NCBI GenBank assembly: GCA_963920635.1
Contig: OY987305.1
Location: forward strand, 21,600,876-21,664,875
DNA length: 64,000 bases
Reading direction: 5' to 3'
Origin: Pseudeuparius sepicola
Taxonomy: Eukaryota > Arthropoda > Insecta > Coleoptera > Anthribidae
This document shows, piece by piece, positions 24,189-35,645 of the stretch. Below the pieces are notes generated by a model. It had not been told where the DNA came from and did not search any database. It saw only the letters and a list, made by a program, of their open reading frames with translations. The position numbers were made by a program, and so were the translations under genes. Every line of letters starts with the position of its first letter. Positions within the stretch are counted from its first letter, which is position 1.

Positions 24189-26026
24189 GAAATTGGCTTG
24201 CATATTTTACCGGTAAAGACCAAAAATTTTCAAAATTTTATGTTGAAATCTTATCAGGACCTTCTTAAATTTTATTTTATGACGAAACAAATTTTAAAAA
24301 TTTTTCACGGTATCCAAATTGTGGACAGGAACGCGTGGGAAGGTCAATGTATGTGTTTTTTACTTTACTTTCACTTGCATCAAAAGCTTATTTATTTGTA
24401 TAAGTCTCATCTTGGATTTTTTCCAGTCAGAATCTGTTCTAATGAAACGCATTTACTAGGTCATCTCTGAATTCCAAGCAACTTTTTCTAATAACTTTTT
24501 TTGATCAGTTACTGTTTTTCGAAAAATTTTGAATACTTTTCACTTGCATCAAACATACGTCCAAGTCCTGACTTGTTTCTTTTCAGTGAGAAACAGAAAT
24601 CTGAGAATCTGGAAGAAATACATTTTTTTTCAACCCAGGGTGGCCTTCTGCCAAATTTCATGATTTTTTATACCAAACTATTTTCGAAGTGTGTCTAAAA
24701 TATTTTCAAACTTTAGTTACTCAAAAATGTTCGATTTTCAAGGGCAAAGTCGGTTGAACATATGTTTTTCTCCTGGTTTCACCTTAAAGCAACAATTTTA
24801 CACACAGAAATTTCTCAATTTTTTTATTGCATTTAAAGCAATGTACGTTAAATAAACTGTAGTGTTTTTTTTACTAGATTTGCAATGTACTTTATTAACT
24901 ACGAATTATTTGGTAGGGGTGGACACACTTCAGATAGGTCATCGATAAAACACCGGAAACGGATTGCCACGACACTTAGCCTCTGCAGTCGTTTTTTGGC
25001 AAATTATTCCTGGAAATCTAGAAAGGGAAGTGCCTTGAAGCGCAAAGCGTCAACGGAATCCAGATGTTACCCAATTTATGTTACTCGGTAAATCATAAAG
25101 AACTTTGATGTGTATTTACCAGGACGAAGTAGGTTGAACTTTTTGGAACATACGTTTTTGCATCTGGTTTTACCTTAAGGCGACAATGTTACATGCATCT
25201 GGCTAATACAAAGAAATTCCTCAGATTCTTTATAGCTGTTGAGGTAGTGTCTCGGATTTTCCATGTGCATTGTTACTACTGTTTATACAGGGTGTCCGGA
25301 AATTACGTGCACAAACTTGGAGGGGTGGTAGTACTCGCGAAAATAATGCCACAAGTTCATATAACACTTTTCCGAAAACTCGATATTAACCGAGTTACAT
25401 AACCTCAAAACTATTTTTTTTCAAAACAATATTTTGAGATAACTTTTCTCCTAGTGAATATATTTTTTTCAAATTTGGTACACTTATTACACATAATAGG
25501 GTGGACTATCGTCAGAAATTTCATAATAATTGGTCGGCCATAAAGGCCGTAACACCATGTGCATGTGTACAAATTTTGCTAGAACTTTTTTATTTTCCAA
25601 TTTTTTTTAATTATTATAATTTATTATTAAAGAGCGTTAAAAAATCTTACAAAAAGGTACTCTTGTCTCAATTCGTTTACCGTTTCGAAGAAAATCGCAT
25701 TTAAAAAGTATAAGGTTTTCTAGAAATACGCGATAAACGCCCACATGATTAAAGCTGGCCTTGGAATTTTCGATCTTTGGCGATTTACTATGACTTGATT
25801 GGTCATCCTGAGAATGTATGTGATAATTTAAAGGGGGGAAAATACACCTGGAAAAAATTAACAATAATTTATTTATTTGGTCAGGAACAATAAAAAAAAA
25901 TAAGAACAACAATAACAATTAATTAATAATAAAAATAAATCATTTATAGCGAAGCATCAAACTGTTGTCCTTCCATTTCTAAGCACAACTCGAGTCTTAA
26001 TAAAAATGATGATGACTATTGCCTTT

Positions 26027-26130
26027 AATAATAATAATAATAATAATAACTCTCACCCTCACAATACTCCAAACTAGGAGTACCCCAGAAGCAACCACAT
26101 GCTTGTGCGGGGGAGGGGGGCAATTACTTT
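26027..26130 (-). mobile_element. (AAT)-tailed retroelement 3' fragment, copy 3
   Basis: Same 3' module as 21661-21810 with an AAT tract of about 24 bases, inserted within the Tc1-type element. The two copies are nearly identical over about 90 bases, which makes this insertion relatively young. Confidence 0.65.
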
Positions 26131-26297
26131 TAGATAATATTATTTTTATTTTTTTTTGCATAAAAGTCTCTACTTTTATAAAAATCAAGTCGCTTCTGGA
26201 AACAAAAAAAGAGCAGCAAATCAGCATTCACAGTTTGATAACTGTCAAGTTATTAGAAGCATTATTTTATTGATAGAATTTAAAAGGAGCTATTAGC

Positions 26298-26726
26298 ATG
26301 GATGATAACTATACAAACGCAGAATTACGAGACATGCATTATCATTATGGCGTAGCAAAAGGCAATGCTCGTGCAGCACGAAGAATGTACCACGAAGCTT
26401 TTCCTCATAAGAGACTACCCGACGTTCGGCTGTTCAGCAGCATCCACCGGAGATTAGGGGAATATGGAGCTTTTAAGGGAAATCGCCATGATGTAGGACG
26501 CCCAAGAAGAACACGGACAGTTGCCGCTGAAGTTCGTATTTTGAATGCTATTGAAAATGATCCAGAAACGAGTGTCAGGGTTATCGCAAACCAAGAAAAT
26601 CTGCCGAAGAGTATTGTGCATGAAGTTTTGAGGGAGCAGTTGCTCTACCCTTATCACTACATGAAGGTGCAAGCATTATTTGCAGGGGATACCGAATCCC
26701 GTTCAAGATTTTGTTTGTTTATATGA
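26298..26726 (+). CDS. Truncated transposase: N-terminal DNA-binding half only
   Basis: The intact 142-codon ORF starts MDDNYTNAELRDMHYHYGVA. This fits the N-terminal helix-turn-helix (DUF4817-like) domain of a widespread insect Tc1/mariner-related transposase family (recognised from memory). Residues 1-75 look like the first helical DNA-binding unit. After the basic GRPRRTRT linker, residues 80-115 look like a second helix-turn-helix (ILNAIENDPETSVRVIA...SIVHEVLRE), then the typical LYPYHYMKVQAL joint that precedes the DDE domain. The DDE domain is absent: the frame runs into the right inverted repeat and stops at 26726. The product, if made, could bind element ends but not cut. Start choice: the first ATG of the frame, matching the family's usual N-terminus. 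Confidence 0.75.
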   Translation: MDDNYTNAELRDMHYHYGVAKGNARAARRMYHEAFPHKRLPDVRLFSSIHRRLGEYGAFKGNRHDVGRPRRTRTVAAEVRILNAIENDPETSVRVIANQENLPKSIVHEVLREQLLYPYHYMKVQALFAGDTESRSRFCLFI

Positions 26727-27037
26727 ACTTGTGGCATTATTTTCGCGAGTACTACCACCCCTCCAATTTTGTGCACGTAATTTCCGGACACCCTGAATCT
26801 AGAATCTATCAGAGGTATGATTTGCAGGGGTTTAGAACGGCGATTTGCATGCCAGGAACATTGGTGATGCCCCAATCAAGGAGGTTCAGGTCCATTTACT
26901 TGGCGTTTAACATGAGGCAAGTGGCCTGGAAACACGGCGGCTAGATTTCTAAGAATTCTAAAACATGTCGGAACAAAGGGATCTAGGGGTCAAGTGGGGG
27001 TAACATGTTTCCCTGTAATGTCACGTGACCTCGGATG

Positions 27038-27534
27038 TAACGTAATAATTCAAGTGTATTAGACACACCCTCCAAGTGTATAAAAGTGTCGTTATGACTG
27101 GTTGTACCATAAAAAATTGAAAGAACAATAATAATGACTTAATATTTTGTAATAATAAACTTATAAACAAATTACCACAATGGTAGTAATTAAATCTATT
27201 ACCCCTTAACGTATCTAAGTGAATTACAAAATTTAACTTGACTAAGTGCGAGTCAAAGATAATTAAAAAATAATTGAAAAGTTGTAATTTATCACACAAT
27301 ATTCTCAAGTTTGTAAATATAAGAAAATTTCAAAAATATGAGGTCACGATACTCTCAAAATTACTTAAATTTACATAATAACTGTACACAGATGGTCAGC
27401 TGTATATGGATTGTAATGCGCCAGTAGCACATTACCTCAAGTCGTAGGATTCTCGAGAATCAGGTAGAGTTGAACGCAATTTACAATCAATTTTATTATT
27501 ACTAAATACAAATTTGTCACAATCAAAATCTTAC
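27038..27534. other. Intron-type sequence without features
   Basis: AT-rich; open frames here are low-complexity. TCTCGAGA at 27451-27458 is a short palindrome only. Confidence 0.35.
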
Positions 27535-27776
27535 CATACAGTCCTTATAAAGTTCTTTACATGTACGCACGTTAAATGTTTTTAACCTTGGCAGTAAAAT
27601 CCTCTGATAAACCAACAAGTTCTGCAGATACTTCTGGCTTTTATCACCTTCTTTAACGCTCCAGTCTACCTTGTAATTCTGGGTTTTGGTAAAGATACTC
27701 TCTCGTTCACCGAAGATGTCCTGTACAGCTTCCGTTCCTATCGATAAATCTCTCAACGAACACCATTCAGACTTCC
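27535..27776 (-). CDS. Possible minus-strand exon of an unknown gene
   Basis: An open frame of about 80 codons with a non-repetitive, gene-like composition (blocks such as IGTEAVQDIFGERESIFTK and QNLLVYQRILLPRLKTF). On the minus strand it ends at a consensus-like donor, TATG then GTAAGA. The acceptor would be ATTAG at 27777-27781, but its pyrimidine tract is poor; the frame stays open 25 bases further up to a TAA. I recognise no family. It may be a nested gene inside the host intron or a captured exon fragment. It is the most protein-like unassigned frame in 17-36 kb, but still uncertain. Confidence 0.35.
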
Positions 27777-28084
27777 CTAATGTTCTTTTTTCTTTCCTTT
27801 AGACTTTATCTCCCATCTGACATTGCCACGCTGACATCTTTTTTCTTTTTTTTATTCTTGTTACACCTGGCGTATCTGAATATAATCAGGACTTCAGAAT
27901 CTAAGGGCACTACAGGGTGCTGCCCACTTTCGTCTTCGAAACACAGAAATTACGATATTAATTTATGCTAAAAATATTTAAAAATTATCTAAGATATTAC
28001 ACAAATAATAAACAAAAAATTAGTCTCCGTGTGATATGTGTGCCCTTTTAATTATGTGATTCACCGCATAAAATACAACGTTAC

Positions 28085-28175
28085 CAAAAACTTCTGATCC
28101 GCACTGGAGAGGATAAAGGCAGCTACAATAATTACTTCTTGACCTGTAAGTGCTAATAAAGCTGTGAAATTTATT
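28085..28175 (-). CDS. Possible minus-strand exon upstream of 27.5-27.8 kb
   Basis: On the minus strand a good pyrimidine tract and AG (CTTGGTTCAG) precede 91 bases that end at GTAACG. One frame reads NFTALLALTGQEVIIVAAFI, hydrophobic enough for a membrane segment. It might join the exon at 27535-27776. The evidence is limited to splice-like signals and an open frame. Confidence 0.2.
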
Positions 28176-30089
28176 CTGAACCAAGAAATAATGTGCAAAA
28201 AGAAGGAAGTCACAGGTGAGTTTTCGCTATATTCGGAATTGACCAACTGGTTTTTAAATATTTTATTAAATAATACATTTTATAAATAATAAATTATAAA
28301 TTGGTTTTAGAATTTTTAGAAAAACATTTTTCTGCTGTGACGATAAAAACATCGGTGTCTAAGATAATTTTTTACCTTTTTGGCTCCCTTTTTGATTTTT
28401 AATGGCAATCCTTTTCTTATTTTGTAAATGTCAATGTACCAAATTCCGAAAAATGTTGAGCATCAGTTAAAACCGCGCAAAAAATGCACTACCTGTAGTG
28501 ATTAGACGAGTTCTTCAAAATTTCCACCAGCAACTTACTACTACACACTCAAGTTTATTCTGTTCGAGAGCATCAGAACTTAGTACCCCTTAGCGCGTAT
28601 AAGAAATCTGTTATGATACAGTAATATGCTCACTGGCATATAATAAAACTCCGAATCCATGAGATAAGATTGTAGCAGTAGCAATTTTCTCCTGTAGCAA
28701 GCTGATTCTACTTCTACTATCATACACCAAGGAACAAGATATGCGAGAGCTCGAATGGTGACTAGAGTCTGGCGACAGTGGCTCCTACTAGCACGGCATG
28801 AAGTGGCGAGAAAAGCCGTGTTCTTCCCTCTGTCTTCGACTCAGCATTACTGGCGATTGCACCTGGCGTCAGCCGCCCAGGTCGCAGCAGACGCTCTGCC
28901 GGGTTGTTCACCTGTACAGCTGTGGGCGGCGAGTGGCCTGGTTATTGGTATGCTATAATTGCAAGATGTGCACAAGTGGCAACATAGCATACCGGAGCGC
29001 TGAGTTACTGGGGAACTAAGATTGATTTGTCCCATATTTTATACTTTGCAATTTCCTTTTTAGTAGGCCACCCCCACTGTGTGGTAAAAATTGTGTACAT
29101 CATGACTTAATCACCATGTATATGACACCCATCTACCTGGTACTGGAAGTGCCATCGACCTGTCACAGTACGCATTAAATATAGTGCTGTCCTGAAGCAT
29201 TAAACTAAGAATAATTCAAGTTGCCAAACATACACCAAAAAACTTATATTAAAACACTTTAGTAAAATATAGGAAATATAAGCAACTTTCATACTTATTC
29301 ATTCTGCATATATGGCTCTTTCACTTGTTATTTGCATCAAATAGATATTTCACAAAAAATAAAGTTCTGTTTAAACGCCATAAAAAATAGTCTCCAAATT
29401 AAATCGCTGTTTCTATTTTGCTCTTTCTGTTTTTCATTTATTTCAGTAAGAATTTAATTAAAGCCGTTTTATGATTGATACATGTTTCTAGAGTTTAGAT
29501 CCATAGAATTTGGTTAGAATTTGAAATTAGTGAACATTTTCTTAATAAAACTTTTTTCCACCTCAGGAAAATTGATGAAAAGATTATTAAAATTAAGAAG
29601 AAAGTAAAACGTGTCGAAAAAGTAAAAAAAAAACATAAATGAGCTGGCTTTTTGGTTTTGTTTAAAAAATATAGGCAATAAAATATTTAAAAAAGAAAAC
29701 ATTTTTCCCATGTTCTTGTGAAAACTGCGACCTCCCTATTATTTCTCTAAATTTTGTTAATAGAGATAAAACTTTTATTCAAAAGGTGAAAGGTAATTTC
29801 TGGGCGTTAGAAAGGTCATCGTGGATTATGCAGGACGCATATTAAATATATTTTTATCTATACAGTACGTCCACGGTTGGGGTGTCCAGTAGGAAAAACT
29901 TCTTTATTTTTGATAAAAAATTTTACTTGTTCTTAAAATAAGATTGGCATAGAAGTCATTAACATTTCTTGTATGGGGTGTTAAAAAAATTGAAAAAAAA
30001 AAAACAATGTAAAATGGCACAAGAGTAAACTGCGTTTATTTGTGAAGATATGGAAAAAATTATAAGAAAAACTTGTAAAAAATTGCAAT
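28176..30089. other. Intron-type sequence, one GC-richer patch
   Basis: Mostly AT-rich. The patch 28740-29030 is richer in GC and has open frames on both strands, none with splice boundaries or a recognised family. It contains a small hairpin (GGTATGCTATAATTGC to GGCAACATAGCATACC, 28946-28993). The stretch at about 29876-30000 (GGTTGGGGTGTCCAGTAGGA onward) is an old repeat with an inverted relative at about 35505-35645. Confidence 0.4.
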
Positions 30090-30175
30090 TGTTAATAATA
30101 ATAATAATTGTCACCCTCACCAATACTCCAAACTAAGAGTAGGTACCCCAGAAGCAACTGAATAATTATGTGGGT
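30090..30175 (-). mobile_element. (AAT)-tailed retroelement 3' fragment, copy 4
   Basis: Contains TAATAATAATAATTGTCACC, then CAATACTCCAAACTAAGAGT and CCCCAGAAGCAACTGAATA. The module is shorter than copies 2 and 3, with several substitutions. Confidence 0.55.
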
Positions 30176-30424
30176 GCCGAAATAAAAAACTCACTATGGG
30201 TCTGCATTAGGCATATCCTGAAATCAAAATAGGGCCCTAAAAACTTCATGCAGATATTGCGGTATACGAGGAGAAGTCAAAACTTAAACACAATATAAGA
30301 GTAAAGTACCTTTATTTTGCCTCGTAGAGAAAAATGGCATAAGAGAAAGTTGTTTGCAATGAAAAGTAGACTTAAATAGAAAATAATGCCTTCTAGAAAA
30401 AAAATATATTTATATATATATATA

Positions 30425-32078
30425 CAGGGTGAGTTTTTTTCGATGCCCTCTATGGGGATCTCGGAAACTAGCAGAGCTAGAACAAAGGTTAAATGGGGAA
30501 AGAATTGCAGTTTTTAATGCTCAATCTAATGCCCCTTTTGGATTTTTAAAAAAGTTCATGGATTACTAGATAATCTAATCCATTTTTTTATGTTGTTTGT
30601 GGTTTTTGAGATATGACAAACTTGTGTTTTCTTAAATGTAAATCATAGTTGGCTGGGGTCTTATAAAATCGGCCATTTTTTGAGCTTTCCAAAGATATAA
30701 TACTCGGCATAGTTATTATAAAAAATAAAAGAGCTATGGCTAATTTTCTGATTTTTTTTAAATTTTCACATAGTCAGCCTTGGAATATTTTCATAATTAC
30801 GTTCTATTTTATAATTAGACATACTTCAAACTTTCTAATATTTTGTTTTTAGCTGGTAACAAAATGTAACAAAATGAAACAAAAATTAAAAAACTTAAAT
30901 TCAAATTATTATTACTTTAAAAGGTCACCTTTTAAAATAAAAAAGGTGTTTAACCCTTTCGGGACCGGACCCGAACGAACACGCATATAAAAGGTGAGTC
31001 AGTGGGATCAGAACCGACTATAAACGCAAGCAGGGAGGCATGAGAAAGGACTGGAACCGGACGGACACGCGTTTACTACGGATACATTGGAACGCCTACT
31101 TTACATTGGCCATGCCCCCAAATTAATGTCATTGGCTGATTTTCTAGTAATGGCATCTAGTTGGGTGGTCCTTCTAGTAAAAAAAACTTACTTGTGCACT
31201 TAAATACATCAATAAATTCAAACTGAAGCTCATTTGCATGTGGGTGCATGCAAAAAATGACTTGTATTGTGAAAAGATCTGTTGTTATGTAATGACTGTT
31301 TTGCAATTAAGGACCGGAACCGTACATACACGCATGCGCTTCCTGCTGTGGTCCACTGGGCACAGATCCTCAGGCGGCCGCAGTCCCGAAAGGGTTAAAC
31401 AATCCACCATTATTATTTATGCAAATATTGCATCATTTTAAAACTGAATTTGTCGCCTTTCTTAGAGAGCGCCTGTCAATACTGGCAATTGCTTTTAAAA
31501 CAGCTGCTCTTAATTCAACAATTATTGTCTCATACTTTATTTTGTACTGTTCCCCACAAAAAGAAATCCAAAACAGACAAATCGGGGGAGCTCCATCATG
31601 ATAGTTTTGGTTTTGTTACATTTTGTTACCAGCTAAAAATAAAATATTTGAAAGTGTAAAGTATGTCTAATTATAAAATAGAACGTAATTATGAAAATAT
31701 TCCATGGATAACTGGCCGATTTGATAAGGCCACAGCCAACTATGAGTTACATTTAAAAAAACAAAAGTTTATGTCATCTCAAAAATCACAAACAACATAA
31801 AAAATTGGATTAGATTATCTTATTAAGCCCAAAATTATCTACAATTTTTGTCTCTACAGTTTTTCTGTATAATCAGAAATAACGGAGCTACAGAGATCTG
31901 ATGAAATAGCAAAAAATCACTCTTTTCAAAATATCTAGTGAGCCATGAACTTTTTTGAAAATCCAAAAGAGGCATTAGATTGAGATTCAAAACTGCAATT
32001 CTTTCTCCATTTAACCTTTGTTCTAGCTCTGCTAGTTTCCGAGATCTCCATAGTGGGCATCGAAAAAAACTCATCCTG
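30425..32078. mobile_element. Palindromic element P1, TA target
   Basis: The left end is CAGGGTGAGTTTTTTTCGATG and the right end is CATCGAAAAAAACTCATCCTG, with TA outside both. The arms are about 30425-30885 and 31605-32078 and share GAACAAAGGTTAAATGG and AATAGAACGTAATTATGAAA. The middle carries a piggyBac-like MITE (30954-31394). No transposase. Its right end touches the next element through a TATATA string. Confidence 0.75.
30954..31394. mobile_element. piggyBac-like MITE, copy 1 (nested in P1)
   Basis: The ends are CCCTTTCGGGACCGGACCC and GTCCCGAAAGGG, flanked by TTAA on both sides (30950-30953 and 31395-31398). TTAA duplication with CCC-starting ends is the piggyBac pattern (family knowledge). 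It is 441 bp, GC-richer than its surroundings, with repeated ACACGC and GACCGGAACC motifs. Copy 2 at 34999-35368 lacks about 70 internal bases present here. Confidence 0.75.
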
Positions 32079-32084
32079 TATATA

Positions 32085-33363
32085 CAGGGTGTTCCAATAA
32101 GGACTCCCGTCGGCAATATCTCCGGAACAAAAAGATATATTTTCATTCTGCAAACGCCGTTCGCTAGGACATGAAGAGAGCTTTATTTGCAACCGCTAAG
32201 CATTCATTTTGATATTGGCGTATAGATGACCCTGCGGTGCAAAGAAACTTTTCGATCCTAGGAACGTTGGAATGTAGCGCATCTGGAAGATTGGGTTATT
32301 TGGAGAAACTTTTATTCTATGGACTATTTTCCTATTGTTACTAGTTTCTGAGATAACCGCTCTACAACGTCATTTACAAAAAATGAGCTAACTCGCTTAA
32401 AATTAACTTTGGAGGAAAAAGTTATTAAAAATATCTTTGTAGTTCACTAGGATGAAGAATGTAGCGGCACGTGTCAAATTATTACACATCCGGTTTGACC
32501 GAAAGTTTCAAAAGTGACCCATTTTTCAGTACAAAATGAACATACAGTATAATTTAACCCTTAAATTGAAAAAAAGGTGATTTCCAGTGTCATATAATAA
32601 TAATAACACCATGCATGTAGGTAAATACATTTAAACAATGAGAATTTGGCTGAATTTATTTTTATTAATCGAAGGTGGCTGTGTCCATTGTTTCAATATG
32701 ACATTCAACTTCAAACGCCCAGGTAATTTTCTATCGTTGTCAATTTGTTTCTTGTCTAATTAGTTTATTAATGTTTGTAATAATGGTTAATCATAGTAAT
32801 GAAAATAAATTCAGCCAATTTGTCGTTGTCTAAATGTACCTACATGGTGTTATTGTTATTAGGTATACTTTTTCCCAATTTTGAGGGAAAATTGTAGGTA
32901 CAGTATGTTCATTTTGAACTGAAAAATGGGTCACTTCCGGTACATCCGGTCAAATCGGATGTGTAATAATTTGACACGTGCCGCTATTTTCTTTGTCCTA
33001 GTAAACTACAAAGATATTTTTAATAACTTTTTCCTCTAAAGTTAATTTTAAGCGAGTTAGCTCATTTTTGATAAATGACATTGTAGAACGGTTATCTCAG
33101 AAACTAGTAACGATAGGAAAATTATCCATAGAACAAAAGTTTCTCCAAATTACCCAGTCTTTCAGATGCGCTACGTTCCAACGTTCCTAGGATCTAAAAG
33201 TTTCTTTGCACCGCAATGCCATCTATACGCCAAAATCAAAATGAACGCTTAGCAGTTACAAATGAAGCCCTCTTCACGTCCAGCGAACGGCGTTTGCAGA
33301 ATTAAAATATTTATTTTTTGTTTCCGAGATATCATCGACGGGAGTCCTTATTGGGACACCCTG
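32085..33363. mobile_element. Palindromic element P2, TA target
   Basis: Starts CAGGGTGTTCCAATAAGGAC and ends GTCCTTATTGGGACACCCTG, with TA outside each end. The arms reach about 500 bp inward. They share GCAAACGCCGTTCGCTAGGA-type blocks, TTTGACACGTGCCGCTA and GTTCATTTTGAACTGAAAAA-like blocks. No ORF of interest; a pure foldback. Confidence 0.8.
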
Positions 33364-33369
33364 TATATA

Positions 33370-34436
33370 CAATGTCCGCCAAAAAGTTCGCAGCATAGGG
33401 GGAAATTTTTAATTAATGCTTTATTTTAAAATTTAATATTGGGGTTACCTTTTGCTTGAAAAGGGATGAAAAATGACCCACTCAATCGTGGTCACGTGAC
33501 TTTCGCTATCTGTCAAAAATTACATTTAAAAAAATAGATCGCCAAAAATGGGTTTATTTGTTAAAATATCAAAAAGTTTTACTTGAAAAAGTTGTTTCTT
33601 TTTCAATTTTACGTAAGTGCACCAAATTTCAACCCTCTAATAAAAGATTTAGTTTTTTGCCAATTTTTAATAATTATGAAATTTCTGAAAATTTTAAAAA
33701 CTTGTAACCGTTTTAACAGTATTAATTAAACTGTCAAATAAAAACAATTGCTTCAATTCTCTCCATGGACTACTCATCAATATCGATTAATGCGAAATTA
33801 AACTGAAAAGTAATAATTATTTGTTCCATAAAAGTAAAGAATTTTGCTTAGATACGTAAAATAGTTCGATGATAATTTAATTTATTATTATTTTGGCATC
33901 AATTTAGAACTGAAACGTAATGTAACTAAATTTATACCCTAAACCAGACGGTACATCAACTTTTCAGCAAACATAACAGAATTTTAAAGCGTTAATATCA
34001 TTTTCTTTTGAAAAATACCTATTCGTATCGGTAATTAGTAATAAAAAGTTAATAGAATGATAAAGCTAGTGATATATAAAAAAGTTTTTACGAAGTTACA
34101 AGTTTTTAAAATTTTCAGAAATTTCATAATTATTATTAAAAATTGACAAAAAACTAAATCTTTTATTAGAGCATCCAAATTTAGTACACTGACGTAAAAT
34201 TGAAAAAGAAACAACTTTTTCAAGTAAAACTTTTTGATATTTTAACAAATAAACCCATTTTTGGCGATATTTTTTTTAATGTCATTTTTGACAGATAACG
34301 AAAGTCACATGACCACATTTGAGTGGGTCATTTTTCACCTTTTTTTAAGCAAAAGGTAACCTCATATTTAAATTTCAAAATAAAACATTAATTAAAAATT
34401 TCCCCCCTATGCTGTGAACTTTTTGGAGGACACACA
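33370..34436. mobile_element. Palindromic element P3
   Basis: The left end is CAATGTCCGCCAAAAAGTTC. The right end is GAACTTTTTGGAGGACACAC, followed by a short CA/TA microsatellite. The arms are about 33370-33700 and 34080-34436, with mirrored blocks GTCACGTGACTTTCG and CGAAAGTCACATGACC. A one-armed relative lies at 1978-2480. The left boundary directly follows P2 through TATATA. Confidence 0.7.
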
Positions 34437-34484
34437 CATATATATGGTAAAAAACTTCCCTATGCTGCGTACATCTGCCGGTCA

Positions 34485-34610
34485 CTGTATAAAGACATGT
34501 GCGGGTAGTCTGCCTCTACCTCGATTCGAACCAATATTAATCGAATGCAGAAAAACGTGCAGTCTAGCTAGTTAGCAATGCTCCGAACATCGCCACTGCG
34601 GCCCAATCAT
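34485..34610 (-). mobile_element. tRNA-headed SINE, copy 2
   Basis: The minus strand starts GGGCCGCAGTGGCGATGTTC and has the B-box-like GGTTCGAATC about 50 bases on, matching the SINE at 21980-22095 block by block, including GCACATGTCTTTA at the 3' side. The A box is more degraded than in copy 1. Confidence 0.65.
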
Positions 34611-34998
34611 ATCAGTGATCACAAATTTGTACAAACAATTCAACATAATTGAGGACGACACAGTTCTCTTCATTCAGGGCGATACTCTTGCCATCTATTA
34701 TCTAGTACTAGTGCCAGATACCGAATAAGCTCAACCTACCCTCATCTGTATTCTTAATGAAATATATTTTTTATAAAAGATAATATGTAAACAAACAAAT
34801 CACACATGGGTTGCCTAATCATATCCTTGCACAGGTACCTTTAATTAAAAATTACTTAATTAAGTTTTTTTAGATGAATGTTACAAAAAGGATACTTTTC
34901 TAATAAAAAGTGGGAAAATGGCTAATCATTAAAGTAGGATTAAACTTTTAAAATTTTGCAAACCTACTCAGTTTTTCATTCCGAACAAATTTCCTTAA

Positions 34999-35368
34999 CC
35001 CTTTCGGGACCAGACCCGGACGAACACGCATATAAAAGTTGGGTCAGTGGGACCGGAACCGACTATAACCGACTTTACATTGGTCATGCCCCCAATTAAT
35101 GTCATTGGCTGATTTTCTAGTAATGGTATCTAGTTGGGTGGTCCTTCTCGTAAAAAAAAAATTATTTGTGCACTTAAATACATCAATAAATTCGAACACA
35201 AGCTGATTTGCATGTGGGTGCATGCAAAAAATAACTTATATTGTGAAAACATCTGTTGTTATGTAATGACTGTTTTGCAATTAAGGACCGGAACCGTACA
35301 TACACGCATGCGCTTCCTGCTGTGGTCCACTGGGCACAGACCCTCAGGCGGCCGCAGTCCCGAAAGGG
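34999..35368. mobile_element. piggyBac-like MITE, copy 2
   Basis: Same ends as copy 1 (CCCTTTCGGGACCAGACCC and GTCCCGAAAGGG) with TTAA on both sides (34995-34998 and 35369-35372). At 370 bp it is an internal deletion relative of the 441-bp copy. The last 170 bases of the two copies are almost identical, so both are fairly young. Confidence 0.75.
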
Positions 35369-35504
35369 TTAAATAGCATTTTGTCGTAAAACCTACAAAA
35401 ATAATCTTTTAAGTCTTTATTATCCTATAAAACTTTTCTTTTTTGGATTACCGGACTTAAAAGACAGTTTCCTCTTTCCATTTTATGTTAATTGTGTTAA
35501 TTTT

Positions 35505-35645
35505 TTGAACATCCCGTACAAGAAATTTATAAATTATTTATATGCCAATCTTATTCTTAGAACAAGCAAAACTTTTTCGACAGTAATTTTTTTCTATAAA
35601 ATGAAAAATAAAGAAATCTTTCCTATTGGACACCCTAACCCTGTA
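35505..35645 (-). repeat. Old repeat, inverted relative of about 29.88-30.00 kb
   Basis: The reverse complement shares GGGTGTCCA.TAGGAAA, TTCTTTATTTTT and AATAAGATTGGCATA with 29876-30000. It ends near a GGTTAGGGTGTCC terminus, like the other TA-type elements. The rest of 35373-36036 is AT-rich with no further features. Confidence 0.5.

Larger units (their letters stand above)
25288..26795. mobile_element. Tc1/mariner-type deletion derivative with 75-bp inverted ends
   Basis: The left end starts CAGGGTGTCCGGAAATTACG and the right end closes CGTAATTTCCGGACACCCTG. The repeats match for about 75 bases to TTGTGGCATTATTTTCGCGA. TA precedes the left end (25286-25287); the right flank reads AA, so one side of the duplication is mutated. 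The interior holds an N-terminal transposase ORF (26298-26726), with no DDE catalytic domain, and a younger (AAT)-tailed retro fragment at 26027-26130. Confidence 0.8.
23120..27037 (-). repeat. Right arm of the large inverted repeat
   Basis: Counterpart of 17995-20140 in opposite orientation. It is longer because it holds two insertions: a palindromic element within 23354-24188 and the Tc1/mariner-type element at 25288-26795. At the Tc1 site the left arm keeps about 85 bases (18440-18525) that are missing here, so insertion was accompanied or followed by a deletion. The outer end lies near the shared motif GGTCACGTGAC (about 27020-27032). Confidence 0.75.

Noticed and set aside
28755..29035. 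Three overlapping ORFs in a GC-richer patch
   Set aside because: No splice context, no recognised domain, and frames open on both strands.
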